Shown here: piece by piece, positions 1 through 8,584 of the stretch
Position numbering within the stretch: position 1 is the stretch's first letter
How the letters are laid out: the number at the start of each line of letters is the position of its first letter
Origin: Aquitalea palustris
GTDB taxonomy: Bacteria; Pseudomonadota; Gammaproteobacteria; Burkholderiales; Chromobacteriaceae
DNA length: 64,000 nt
Direction: 5' to 3'
Assembly: GCF_003693445.1 (NCBI RefSeq)
Contig: NZ_RFAR01000043.1
Coordinates: 62,001 to 126,000 of the forward strand
Notes under the pieces: model-generated
What the model saw: the letters and a program-made list of their open reading frames with translations, nothing else
Told to the model about the DNA's origin: nothing
Database searches by the model: none
Translations under genes and position numbers: made by a program

Positions 1-383
1 CTGCGCGCTTCTTCCAGAGACAGGATGGCATGCCGGTTGTCGGCACGGGCGTACAGCACCCAGGGGTTTTCCACCAGCGGGCCTATCCACTTGAACTGAT
101 GCTCGCGGCTATCGGTACGGGTGGTGGAGTAAAGACAGGTATTGGCTTCCAGCACCGTCAGATTGAACGCGCGTATCCACGGTAGCAAGCTGATGCCATA
201 ACTGACGCCAGCGCGTCGGAACAGCTCCTGCACGATGTCGGTGGACAATCCACTGATGTGGCCGCCCGTCCCCATCATGTTGAAGGGCGGGTAATCCTCG
301 GTCAGCACCTTGAGCGGAGGGGCTGCCTGGGCCAACTGGCTGCACAACAGCAGCAGGCTGGCTAGATGAAGTTGGATGCGCAT
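1..383 (-). CDS. periplasmic solute-binding protein, SBP_bac_3-like (3' end outside window)
   Basis: The visible part is the N-terminal ~127 residues. Residues 1-20 are a signal peptide (MRIQLHLAS..., cleavage probably after AQA), followed by the opening of a type-3 solute-binding domain (LKVLTEDYPPFNM, then GLSTDIVQELFRRAG). This pattern is typical of periplasmic amino-acid-type ABC receptors and related orphan binding proteins. The ATG at 381-383 directly precedes the signal peptide. The gene is divergent from the capsule locus. The reading frame continues past position 1, so the C-terminal lobe and any partner genes are not visible. Ligand unknown. Confidence 0.75.
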   Translation of the reverse strand, partial: MRIQLHLASLLLLCSQLAQAAPPLKVLTEDYPPFNMMGTGGHISGLSTDIVQELFRRAGVSYGISLLPWIRAFNLTVLEANTCLYSTTRTDSREHQFKWIGPLVENPWVLYARADNRHAILSLEEAR

Positions 384-596
384 ATTACCCCTCCCGAAAC
401 AACACAGGAATCATACCTGCGCCCTCAGTTCACCTTAGCCAAGGATGTGGACTTACGCTATCTGGTGCTTGTGTTGGCAAGAAATAGAGGTGAATGACAG
501 CAGACTGATCCTCCCAAATGGCATGACCAGTCTGATAGATCACGAGTCAGACTAGCCCTAAAGTGAAGGCTTCGCATCATCAGAAAAGTGGCACCC
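384..596. promoter_or_regulatory. divergent intergenic region upstream of kpsF, with a short dyad
   Basis: This stretch separates the minus-strand solute-binding gene from kpsF and must hold the promoters of both. A perfect 7-bp inverted repeat (AGTCTGA at 529-535, TCAGACT at 547-553) could be an operator or small hairpin in the kpsF leader. I saw no JUMPstart/ops element (GGCGGTAG), the RfaH recruitment site of enterobacterial capsule operons. The promoter itself was not pinned down. Confidence 0.35.
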
Positions 597-1544
597 ATGC
601 CCGACAGCGTGCAAATAGGTGCAAATGTATTCTTGCAGCAGGGACATGCCCTGCTTAAACAGGCCGAGAGTCTGTCAGTGGATTTCGAGCAGGCCGTCCA
701 ATTGATTGCTGCCACACAAGGCAAGCTGGTGGTCTGTGGCATGGGAAAATCTGGCATCATCGGCCGCAAGATTGCCGCCACCCTGGCCTCCACCGGTAGC
801 CCCAGCTTTTTTGTTCACCCTGCAGAAGCTTTTCATGGCGACCTGGGCATGATTACTGCCCAGGACAGTGTGCTATTGCTGTCCTACAGTGGTGAAACCG
901 ATGAAGTCCGGAGGCTGCTCCCACACTTGCAACAGCTTGGCGTACCAGTCATCGCCATCACGGCGGTGGCTGTGTCTACACTGGCCACTGCCGCCGATCT
1001 GACGCTCCATGTCGATGTTCCCCGCGAGTGCTGCCCGAATAATCTGGCCCCCACCACCTCCACCACCATGATGCTGGTGATGGGAGATGCCCTCGCCATG
1101 GCGCTCATGACAAAGCGGGCATTTCAGCCAGAAGACTTCGCCCGACGACATCCCGGCGGATCGCTGGGAAAAAAACTGTTGACCCGGGTAGGCGACGTGA
1201 TGCACCGGCACCCTCCCAGCTGCGCACTGTCGGCACCCTTCCGCACCATCGTCAACACGATGACACACGGCCAGTTGGGACTATCTCTAGTCGTAGACGA
1301 GGCACAAAAGACGCTGGGCATCATTACAGATGGCGATCTGCGTCGAGCCATGGAACAGCATGAAGCACTCGGCCAGTTGCAGGCGCACCAGTTAATGACA
1401 CCCGACCCACTCACCATTCCGCAGGACGCGCCATTAGGTGCAGCCCAAGAAAAAATGGCACGTCACCAAGTCACCGCGCTGGTGGCAATCAACCCTCAGC
1501 ACGTAGCAACAGGGGTCATCAGGCTGCTTGACCTGTGCACATGA
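597..1544 (+). CDS. kpsF: arabinose-5-phosphate isomerase, capsule-associated (KpsF)
   Basis: Cytoplasmic sugar-phosphate isomerase converting ribulose-5-phosphate to arabinose-5-phosphate, the first committed precursor of Kdo (needed for the poly-Kdo capsule linker). About 315 residues: an N-terminal SIS domain (GKLVVCGMGKSGIIGRK, STGSPSFFVHPAEAFHGDLG, SYSGETDE) and two C-terminal CBS domains (VGDVMHRHPP..., QLMTPDPLTI...). The ECCPNNLAPTTSTT segment is characteristic of the KpsF/KdsD/GutQ family. I chose ATG 597, which has AGAAAAG upstream; an in-frame GTG at 588 is an alternative. The stop overlaps the kpsM start by 4 bp (ATGA), making this the first gene of the capsule operon. KdsD would be the housekeeping paralogue; placement next to kpsMT favours the capsule-dedicated copy. 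Confidence 0.95.
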   Translation: MPDSVQIGANVFLQQGHALLKQAESLSVDFEQAVQLIAATQGKLVVCGMGKSGIIGRKIAATLASTGSPSFFVHPAEAFHGDLGMITAQDSVLLLSYSGETDEVRRLLPHLQQLGVPVIAITAVAVSTLATAADLTLHVDVPRECCPNNLAPTTSTTMMLVMGDALAMALMTKRAFQPEDFARRHPGGSLGKKLLTRVGDVMHRHPPSCALSAPFRTIVNTMTHGQLGLSLVVDEAQKTLGIITDGDLRRAMEQHEALGQLQAHQLMTPDPLTIPQDAPLGAAQEKMARHQVTALVAINPQHVATGVIRLLDLCT

Positions 1545-2314
1545 AACCGCAACTGGACCTGATCCGCCGCACCGTGCTGGCGTTGTTTCTGCGGGAAATG
1601 AAAACCCGTTTTGGCAAATACCGGCTGGGCTATCTGTGGTGTCTGCTGGAGCCGTTGGCGCATATAAGCATCTTGCTGCTGCTATTTGGCTACATCATGC
1701 ACCGTAGTATTCCTTCCATTCCGTTTCCACTGTTTCTGTTGTGCGGAGTGCTGCCATTTCTGATGTTCAACCAGATCGTCTCCCGCTCCCTCAATGCACT
1801 TGATGCCAATCAGGGCCTGCTCAGCTACCGCCCGGTGCAAGCCATCGATCTGATATTGGCACGCACTCTGCTGGAGGGTGTCATTGGTACGGCAGTCTTC
1901 TTGCTGCTATTGCTGTGTTTGGCACTAGCCGGACAGAACATTGCACTGGATCAGCTCCCTGCACTGTGTGGCTACTGGTTGTTGCTCTTGCTCTTCAGTT
2001 TCAGTCTGGGCCTGCTGTTCATGCTGCTTGGCCATGCTTATCCAGAAAGTGAAAAGCTCATTCCGCTACTGATCAAGCCACTGTATTTCCTCAGCGGGGT
2101 GATGTTCCCTCTGGCACTGGTGCCTGCACCATATCAGGCCTATTTACTGTGGAATCCACTTGCACATGCGTTGGAACTAATCCGCCACGCTCTGGTGACA
2201 TCCTATCCGGCAGACCATGTCCATGGCAGCTATCTGCTGCTGTGGACCCTTGGCCTGCTGTTTTTCAGCCTGCTGTTTTACAAAGGCCGGGCCAATGCCC
2301 TGCGGCGCTCATGA
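1541..2314 (+). CDS. kpsM: capsule polysaccharide ABC transporter permease (KpsM)
   Basis: Inner-membrane ABC-2 type permease that with KpsT exports lipid-linked capsule polysaccharide. The 257-residue protein starts with a short amphipathic segment ([19 protein letters not shown]), typical of KpsM/Wzm proteins, and has about six hydrophobic membrane segments (for example [13 protein letters not shown] and [20 protein letters not shown]). The conserved ABC-2 stretch [16 protein letters not shown] and the later [15 protein letters not shown] are present. ATG 1541 overlaps the kpsF stop as ATGA; GTG 1535 is a less likely in-frame start. The stop overlaps kpsT in the same ATGA fashion, so translation of kpsF-M-T is probably coupled. 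Confidence 0.96.
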   Translation: MKPQLDLIRRTVLALFLREMKTRFGKYRLGYLWCLLEPLAHISILLLLFGYIMHRSIPSIPFPLFLLCGVLPFLMFNQIVSRSLNALDANQGLLSYRPVQAIDLILARTLLEGVIGTAVFLLLLLCLALAGQNIALDQLPALCGYWLLLLLFSFSLGLLFMLLGHAYPESEKLIPLLIKPLYFLSGVMFPLALVPAPYQAYLLWNPLAHALELIRHALVTSYPADHVHGSYLLLWTLGLLFFSLLFYKGRANALRRS

Positions 2315-2973
2315 TCCGTTTCGAGAACCTTTGCAAATCGTATAAGACTCCTGCCGGCCGGCATTACTTGTTCCGACAGGTCAATCTGGAAATTCCCTCT
2401 GGCAAAAGCGTTGCCCTGCTCGGGCGTAATGGTGCCGGCAAATCCACTCTGCTGCGGCTGATCGGCGGTATGGATCGCCCAGATCATGGGCGCATTCACA
2501 GCAATAAATCTATTTCTTGGCCAGTCGGCTTATCCACTGGCTTCCAAGGCAGCATGAGTGGTCGGGAAAACGTCAAGTTCGTGGCACGGCTATATGCCAA
2601 ACCACATGAATTGGCTGCCAAGGTAGGTTTTGTAGAAGAGTTTGCCGAATTGGGGCGTTACTTCGACATGCCACTCAAAAGCTACTCTTCCGGCATGCGC
2701 TCACGCCTGGGCTTCGGACTATCCATGGCTTTCGATTTCGATTACTACCTGCTGGATGAAATCACCGCGGTGGGCGATGCCGTATTCCGACAGAAAAGCG
2801 CCGCACTGATCCAACAGCGCCGCCAGCACAGCCAATTCATTTTTGTCTCACACAATTTCGAGCAACTACGCCAGTTCTGTGATGTCGCCCTGCTGCTAGA
2901 TAGCCAGGGCCTGCGCTACTTCGATGATGTTGACCTCGGCATCGCACAATACCGGGCAGAGAACCATGTCTGA
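2311..2973 (+). CDS. kpsT: capsule polysaccharide ABC transporter ATP-binding protein (KpsT)
   Basis: ATPase subunit energising KpsM. It is 220 residues, the short KpsT form without the C-terminal carbohydrate-binding domain of O-antigen Wzt proteins, consistent with a capsule exporter. Walker A is GRNGAGKST near residue 39, the signature is [12 protein letters not shown], Walker B is YYLLDEI, and the H-loop is FVSHN. The ATG at 2311 overlaps the kpsM stop, and the 3' end overlaps kpsE by 8 bp. An upstream extension in this frame merely overlaps kpsM and is rejected as start. Confidence 0.97.
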   Translation: MIRFENLCKSYKTPAGRHYLFRQVNLEIPSGKSVALLGRNGAGKSTLLRLIGGMDRPDHGRIHSNKSISWPVGLSTGFQGSMSGRENVKFVARLYAKPHELAAKVGFVEEFAELGRYFDMPLKSYSSGMRSRLGFGLSMAFDFDYYLLDEITAVGDAVFRQKSAALIQQRRQHSQFIFVSHNFEQLRQFCDVALLLDSQGLRYFDDVDLGIAQYRAENHV

Positions 2974-4081
2974 CACGCCAGCGCTGCTGCTGCGCTTGCG
3001 TGGCAAATCCCTGACGCTGTGGTGCATCGTCCTGCCACTGACATTACTTGGTGTGTATCTGCTGCTGGCACAGCCACGCTATGTCAGCGAATCTCGCATC
3101 GTGGTGAAACAAGCGGGCCAAGCCAGTAATGCAGAACTGACGCTGGGCAGCCTCATCGGCAGTAGCTTCAGTAATAGCACCCTGCGCGACGATGCAATGC
3201 TACTGCAAGAATATCTGCTATCACCGGACATGCTGTACCTGGTCCAACAGCAGTTCAACTTGCACCATGCCTTTGGTAACGCCGGTGTGGATTGGTTCTA
3301 CCAATTGCCGGCCGATGCAAGCAGGGAACAACTGCTGGACTACTACCGCCATCGGCTCAGCCTGCGCTTTGACGACAAGACCGGCATGCTGATCGTGCGC
3401 AGCGAAGGCTTCACGCCTGCCGCAGCCAAACATTTGAACCAAATCCTGCTTAAGGAAAGCGGACGCTTCCTCAACGAGCTTTCCCACAAGATTGCACGCG
3501 AAGAAATGCAGTTCGCCCGCCAGGAAACCGACCATGCCTATCTAGCGCTGGGCCAGGCGCGTGAACGACTACTCCGCTTTCAGAACCAGCACCGGGTCAT
3601 CAACCCGATAGAGCAAGGCTTGGCGGCCAGCCGCATGATCGCCGAAATGGAAACCCGCCAGGCACAACAAGAAGCAGAACTAGACAATCTGCAACGCTAC
3701 CTGCAGGCAGATGCTCCCCAGATCGAAGCCGCGCGGCATGCCCTGAGCGCATTGAAACAACAAATCGAAAAGGAAAAAGCCAAGCTCAGCGCCCCCTCCG
3801 GTGATCGCCTAAACCGCACCACTGCTGAATATACCGAACTCAAGGGACGACTCGACTTTGCCACCGATCTCTACAAGCTAGCACTCAACAGTCTGGAAAA
3901 AGCCCGGGTCGATAGTGGCCGCAACATCAAAAGCCTGGCAGTTATTGCCACTCCCAGCCTTGCAGAAGAGGCCGAATATCCGCAGCGCGGGTGGTGGCTG
4001 ATCAGCGCCGCACTGGTACTGCTACTGCTGTGCGGCACGCTAAAACTGGCCATCGCCATCATTGAAGACCATTACACCTAG
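2966..4081 (+). CDS. kpsE: capsule export inner-membrane/periplasmic adaptor, polysaccharide co-polymerase family (KpsE)
   Basis: KpsE-type polysaccharide co-polymerase bridging the KpsMT exporter and the outer-membrane channel KpsD. 371 residues with a transmembrane segment near residues 16-36, a long periplasmic coiled-coil-rich region (for example [17 protein letters not shown] and [13 protein letters not shown]) and a second transmembrane helix near the C terminus ([19 protein letters not shown]). The [11 protein letters not shown] segment after TM1 is typical of PCP proteins. No cytoplasmic kinase domain follows TM2, as expected for the PCP-3 class. The start at 2966 gives an 8-bp overlap with kpsT. 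kpsD follows 11 bp downstream. Confidence 0.95.
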   Translation: MSDTPALLLRLRGKSLTLWCIVLPLTLLGVYLLLAQPRYVSESRIVVKQAGQASNAELTLGSLIGSSFSNSTLRDDAMLLQEYLLSPDMLYLVQQQFNLHHAFGNAGVDWFYQLPADASREQLLDYYRHRLSLRFDDKTGMLIVRSEGFTPAAAKHLNQILLKESGRFLNELSHKIAREEMQFARQETDHAYLALGQARERLLRFQNQHRVINPIEQGLAASRMIAEMETRQAQQEAELDNLQRYLQADAPQIEAARHALSALKQQIEKEKAKLSAPSGDRLNRTTAEYTELKGRLDFATDLYKLALNSLEKARVDSGRNIKSLAVIATPSLAEEAEYPQRGWWLISAALVLLLLCGTLKLAIAIIEDHYT

Positions 4082-4092
4082 GCAACACACTC

Positions 4093-5733
4093 ATGCGCAT
4101 CTCATCCCAACACGCACGGACAACTGCGCTGCCCACAAGCCTCGCGCTACTGCTCGGTCTGGCATGGCTGGCCTCTGGAGCAGCAGCCTTGGCCGCGACC
4201 AGTGTTGAAAACGCTGCTACTGCTCAAGCAGCCACGGTTTATCCGGGAAAAGCAACTTCCAACATGTTTGGAGCGCAATTATTCGACGGCCATTTTAGCC
4301 AGATACAAAGCAGCGGCTTCAATCCAGACTACCGGATCAGCCTGGGTGACCGCATCAATCTGCGCCTGTGGGGGGCATTTCCCTACGACGGCCAATTGCC
4401 AGTCGATCCACAAGGCAATATTTTCATCCCCAATGTTGGCCCAGTCGCAGTGGCTGGCGTACGCAATGCCGAACTGAACTCACACATCAACCAACAACTC
4501 GGCAAAGTGTATAAATCCAATGTGCGCATGTACGCCAGTCTGGATACGGCCCAGCCGGTCAAGGTCTTCGTTACAGGCTACGTCAAACAACCTGGTCTCT
4601 ATGGCGGCCTGGCGGCCGACAGCCCACTCAGCTATCTGGACAAGGCCGGCGGCGTTGACAGCGCCAGAGGCAGTTACGTGGATATTCGCATCTTGCGCGC
4701 CGGACAATTGCGACTGCAGATCGATCTCTACCGCTTCCTGCTGGACGGACAACTGGATGTTACCCAGTTTGCCGATGGTGACGTGATCGTCGTAGGACCG
4801 CGTCAGCATACTTTCGCCATGCGTGGCGAGGTGTACAACGCCTATGACTTCGAATTTCCCCATCCCAGCATCACGCTGCAGCAGGCTCTGGCCATGGCCA
4901 GGCCAAAACCTGGCGCCACCCACGTCAGCATTGTGCGTGGCCAGGGTAGCGCGCGCCGCAGCGAATACCACGCACTGGCTGCCATCGATGGGCTGCAACT
5001 GGAAGACGGCGACCAGCTAACCGTCACCGCCGACCGCTATGCCGGCACAATCCAGATCCGCGTGGAAGGAGCTCACTCCGGCGAACATGCCATCGTTCTT
5101 CCCTATAGTGCCAGTATGGCCGACATCCTTGTCCAACTGCGTGGCAACCGCATGTCGCAAACCAGTGCGCTACAACTGTTTCGCCATTCCGTCGCTCAAC
5201 GACAAAAGGAAATGCTAGACGTCGCGCTCAACAAACTACAGGAAAGCGCACTCTCCGCCCGTTCTGCAACCAAGGAAGAAGCCGATTTACGCAGCAAGGA
5301 GGCCGAGCTGATCAGCAAATTCGTCGAGCAGGCAAGGAAGGTCACCCCCAAGGGGCAAGTGATTCTGAATGAAGAGAATCTCAGCAGCACCCTGCTGGAA
5401 GATGGCGACATCATTCGCATCCCTGAAAAGAGCAGTGTGGTGCAGGTACATGGCGAGGTGCTGTTTCCCAATGCACTGAGTTGGCAGCACGGCCTGAGCG
5501 CAACTGACTATATCAAACGCGCTGGCGGTTTCATGCAAAAGTCGGACGATTCTCGCATCGTGATTATGAGACAAAGCGGTGCAGTCATTACAGAACGCAA
5601 CCCACCCATTCTTGCCGGCGATGAAATAATGGTATTACCCAAAATAGAAGCAAAGAACATTGAGATAACGCGTGGAATAACCCAGATTTTGTATCAAATT
5701 GCTGTTTCTGCCAAAGTAATATTTTCATTTTAA
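4093..5733 (+). CDS. kpsD: outer-membrane polysaccharide export protein (KpsD, OPX family)
   Basis: Outer-membrane auxiliary (OPX) protein forming the exit portal for the capsule. 546 residues: an N-terminal signal peptide ending near ASGAAALA, a Poly_export domain (DYRISLGDRINLRLWGAFPYDG, of which YRISLGDRINLRLWG is diagnostic), SLBB-type beta-grasp repeats (VKVFVTGYVKQPGLY near residue 157; VVQVHGEVLFPNALSW near residue 449) and a helix-rich stretch with many charged residues (near 370-420) before the last SLBB. No lipobox cysteine is seen, so it is KpsD-like rather than Wza-like lipoprotein. The last ~100 bp become AT-rich, which marks the boundary to the cargo genes. Confidence 0.94.
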   Translation: MRISSQHARTTALPTSLALLLGLAWLASGAAALAATSVENAATAQAATVYPGKATSNMFGAQLFDGHFSQIQSSGFNPDYRISLGDRINLRLWGAFPYDGQLPVDPQGNIFIPNVGPVAVAGVRNAELNSHINQQLGKVYKSNVRMYASLDTAQPVKVFVTGYVKQPGLYGGLAADSPLSYLDKAGGVDSARGSYVDIRILRAGQLRLQIDLYRFLLDGQLDVTQFADGDVIVVGPRQHTFAMRGEVYNAYDFEFPHPSITLQQALAMARPKPGATHVSIVRGQGSARRSEYHALAAIDGLQLEDGDQLTVTADRYAGTIQIRVEGAHSGEHAIVLPYSASMADILVQLRGNRMSQTSALQLFRHSVAQRQKEMLDVALNKLQESALSARSATKEEADLRSKEAELISKFVEQARKVTPKGQVILNEENLSSTLLEDGDIIRIPEKSSVVQVHGEVLFPNALSWQHGLSATDYIKRAGGFMQKSDDSRIVIMRQSGAVITERNPPILAGDEIMVLPKIEAKNIEITRGITQILYQIAVSAKVIFSF

Positions 5734-5762
5734 AATTTATACATTTATTTTCGGTAATAAAT

Positions 5763-7979
5763 ATGAAGCCTTTTCAATTAAAAACAAATCACACATCAAC
5801 CATGCTTGAAGTGATCATTCCATTCCGCTGGACTGACAAACGTCCAGATTTGTTAGAGAGACTAAATTACCCATTAATGGACACGCAGCGGCCAAATTCT
5901 GTCCACTTCACCATAGCAGATGATGGCTCACCGAATCATATACGCCTGGAACTAGAAAAATTATGTCAACGCTACGGATATAACTATCTGCACATTGAAA
6001 GTGAGCTTGACCCCGTCTGCATGAGTAGAGCACGCAATATTGGAGCATGTGCCATTCCATCTGAATTCATCATGTTTCAAGATGTCGACTTAATGCCTTA
6101 CGATGGATTTTATCGCGATGTGCTCAATGAAATACAAATACAAAACTTAACCAATAATGCATCTCTTTTCTTGATGTTTGGTGTCATCTATCTTACACAA
6201 CCCGCCACCGAGCTTTATCACATCACTCCCAGCCATCTGCGCAAGAATTTGTTTATTCAACACCTACTTAACGAGAACACCAACCACATAGAAAAATTCT
6301 CTACCGGCACATCCGTGACTGTATTCAACCGAAATTATTACCTATCACGGGGTGGTTATGATGAAGATTTCATAGAATGGGGTTATGAAGATATCGAATT
6401 CAACACACGCTGCATTCGTGCGTCGCGCTACTTCCCCCTTCCGGAAAACTTCTTGACCGACAATCAATCATTTCGTCACATCAACCGCTATCAAGGCTGG
6501 AAAAGTATTTATAGGCTTTTTGGCGACATTACCTTTCAGAAAGGAATTGTTTTATTTCACTCCTGGCATGCCATTGATGACCATTCCGGCTACATGAAAC
6601 GGAAAGCCATAAATAAGAAATTATTTGAAGAGAAAGTAAGGAAATTTAGTTCACGAGGAGAAGAACCCCCTCCTCTTGCCGCACTAGACAAGGGAAAGAC
6701 ATTATGTTTTTCCTTAACAAACCCATTTATTTACAATAGGAAAACTGCTCCTTTTTTTGGAGAAATTTTCTGCGAAGACGAAAAAAACTTCACCGCAAGC
6801 ACATTAATATCATATATTAAAAAACACAAGATAACCCGAGTACTTTTCCACAACCCTTATGCAAACGAACATCGCCAGGAATTATTTGAAACCATAAAGA
6901 ATAATAATATTTCATTTTTAATTGCCGAGCGAGGCGCATTACGTAATTCGATCTTTTTTGATGACACTGGCTTCAATGCAGACAGTGCAAGATTCAGCGA
7001 GGAAATCTGGAACAAACCCATCTCGGAAAACGAAAAAAATTTCATTAGTAATTATATTATTGAAGAAAAAACACTAGACGAATCACTAGAAAAACAGCCT
7101 GCACTACTAGGCATAGAAGCAACAAGAAAAAAATTAATGTTGCCAAGACATAAAAAAATAATTTTCATTCCACTACAAAGACCAAGCGATACGGTTATAA
7201 CCCATTTCTGTAAAAATATAGGTGGATATAATGGATTTATTGATCTTGTCAGAGGTGCGATGAATCGGCTCCACGATGAATATGTTTTTGTTATCAAGAA
7301 ACACCCTCTCGAGGATGAAACCCCTGACCTGCCTGGCGCTGTTTTCGCAAATAACATCAATATCAAGGATTTGCTTGCCATCAGTTCAGCAGTGCTTCTC
7401 ATCAACTCGGGGGTTGGGATTCTCGCCATGCTCTATGAAAAGCCGATCTTACTAGCCGGCGAGGCATTTTATGGCTCTCCACTACTGAATCATCAAGTCA
7501 CAACCATTAATGATATTGAAAATGGACTGAGACATTTCCAACCACGCCAAGAAGTCACTTTACGATTCCTGAAATACTTGATCATGGATTATTATTCATT
7601 TGGCTATTTCCAAACCCGTGAAATACCATGGCAAGGAACTGGCCGCATGACCATTACAACCTCTATTGATTTTTACCAAATAAGAATACCAGGACAAACC
7701 GGGATCAATTATTACCCGCAAGAAAAAACCGTCCCGCAAAGTTCAATTTTATTTGATCGCCACCGCACCCCAAAACCAGCTCAATCGCAGCCCATTACAA
7801 CAGAAAAGCAAAGCATTAATATTCAACCCAAAAAAAATGGGACAGAAATGGAAAAAGCAATGGCCAAGCCCCTACAATCTACCCGCGAGCGTAAGATAAA
7901 AAAATTACGCGAAGACCCTCGATCATTCTTATTAGACTCTCGCTATCGTCTGCTTAACCTACTTGGCAAAATACTCTGA
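5763..7979 (+). CDS. two-module capsule glycosyltransferase: GT-A domain fused to KpsS-like GT-B domain (putative capsule polymerase)
   Basis: 738 residues, visibly AT-rich compared with all neighbours. The N-terminal module (about 14-290) is a GT-A fold enzyme: MLEVIIPFRW start, ADDGS at 52-56, a QDVDLMP metal-binding DxD at 106-112, and GGYDEDFIEWGYEDIEF near 198-214, the acceptor-side motif of chondroitin-synthase/galactosyltransferase-type C-terminal regions. The second module (about 310-630) resembles KpsS from this same locus: ERGALR (389-394) followed by GFNADS matches EEGYLR...GVNARSS of KpsS, KKHP (512-515) matches KHHP, and NSGVGILAMLYEKP matches NSTVGLSALYHGKP. The C terminus (about 705-735) is basic and amphipathic, possibly a membrane anchor. 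It is the only long glycosyltransferase between kpsD and kpsC, so it may alone polymerise the repeat unit. The sugars are unknown; a Kdo-type sugar for module 2 is only inference. Start ATG 5763 has a weak Shine-Dalgarno; Met-14 is an alternative. Confidence 0.85.
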   Translation: MKPFQLKTNHTSTMLEVIIPFRWTDKRPDLLERLNYPLMDTQRPNSVHFTIADDGSPNHIRLELEKLCQRYGYNYLHIESELDPVCMSRARNIGACAIPSEFIMFQDVDLMPYDGFYRDVLNEIQIQNLTNNASLFLMFGVIYLTQPATELYHITPSHLRKNLFIQHLLNENTNHIEKFSTGTSVTVFNRNYYLSRGGYDEDFIEWGYEDIEFNTRCIRASRYFPLPENFLTDNQSFRHINRYQGWKSIYRLFGDITFQKGIVLFHSWHAIDDHSGYMKRKAINKKLFEEKVRKFSSRGEEPPPLAALDKGKTLCFSLTNPFIYNRKTAPFFGEIFCEDEKNFTASTLISYIKKHKITRVLFHNPYANEHRQELFETIKNNNISFLIAERGALRNSIFFDDTGFNADSARFSEEIWNKPISENEKNFISNYIIEEKTLDESLEKQPALLGIEATRKKLMLPRHKKIIFIPLQRPSDTVITHFCKNIGGYNGFIDLVRGAMNRLHDEYVFVIKKHPLEDETPDLPGAVFANNINIKDLLAISSAVLLINSGVGILAMLYEKPILLAGEAFYGSPLLNHQVTTINDIENGLRHFQPRQEVTLRFLKYLIMDYYSFGYFQTREIPWQGTGRMTITTSIDFYQIRIPGQTGINYYPQEKTVPQSSILFDRHRTPKPAQSQPITTEKQSINIQPKKNGTEMEKAMAKPLQSTRERKIKKLREDPRSFLLDSRYRLLNLLGKIL

Positions 7980-8584
7980 TGGCAAATATTTCAATGCTTG
8001 GCTTTGGCAATGAGCTTCACAGCGCAACGGCGTTGGATAATCAACCAAGCCTACGTATTCAAACCAAAGGAAATAATAATAAAATTATTATTGGTCGTGA
8101 ATGTAAACTAAACGAATTAAACATCCAAATTGAAAGCAATGGAAACATGCTACACATTGGGGATTCGTGCCGACTAAAAGGCAGCTTTATCATGAAAATT
8201 GCGGACGGCAATCAAATAAAGATAGGAGATGATTGCACCATAGGCGGAGCTAATTTGATATGTGGAGAGGGAAGCCGCATTATTATTGGTACAGACTGCA
8301 TGCTGTCCTGGGGAATTGAAATACGTTCAACAGACTCTCACGCAATTTTTCAATCCAGTGACGGGAAGCGGATTAATCCTGCAGCCGATATTCATGTGGA
8401 AAACCATGTCTGGATTGGCGCACACTGCACCATACTCAAAGGAAGCCATATCGGAAGCAACTGTGTTGTGGGGATTCACTCTCTGGTATGCGACAGCTTT
8501 CCCGATAGTGGTCAGGTCATAGCCGGTATTCCTGCCCGCGCTATTCGACAAGGCATCAACTGGGACAGACGCTTGCTGGGATGA
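7979..8584 (+). CDS. left-handed beta-helix (hexapeptide repeat) acyltransferase, probable capsule O-acetyltransferase
   Basis: 201 residues composed largely of hexapeptide repeats (for example NNNKIIIGRECKL, GNQIKIGDDCTIGGA, NHVWIGAHCTILKGSHIGS), ending with the AGIPARAI segment typical of acetyl-CoA-dependent O-acetyltransferases of the maa/nodL/cat type. A probable catalytic His lies in RSTDSH before the last coils. It overlaps the upstream glycosyltransferase stop by 1 bp (TGATG) and kpsC by 4 bp (ATGA), and shares the AT-rich composition of its upstream neighbour, so the two form one acquired cargo unit. By context it should acetylate the capsule repeat unit, probably in the cytoplasm; N-acetylation of a precursor sugar cannot be excluded. 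Confidence 0.85.
   Translation: MANISMLGFGNELHSATALDNQPSLRIQTKGNNNKIIIGRECKLNELNIQIESNGNMLHIGDSCRLKGSFIMKIADGNQIKIGDDCTIGGANLICGEGSRIIIGTDCMLSWGIEIRSTDSHAIFQSSDGKRINPAADIHVENHVWIGAHCTILKGSHIGSNCVVGIHSLVCDSFPDSGQVIAGIPARAIRQGINWDRRLLG

Noticed and set aside
384-596. JUMPstart/ops element upstream of kpsF
   Set aside because: GGCGGTAG or a close variant was not found in this region.
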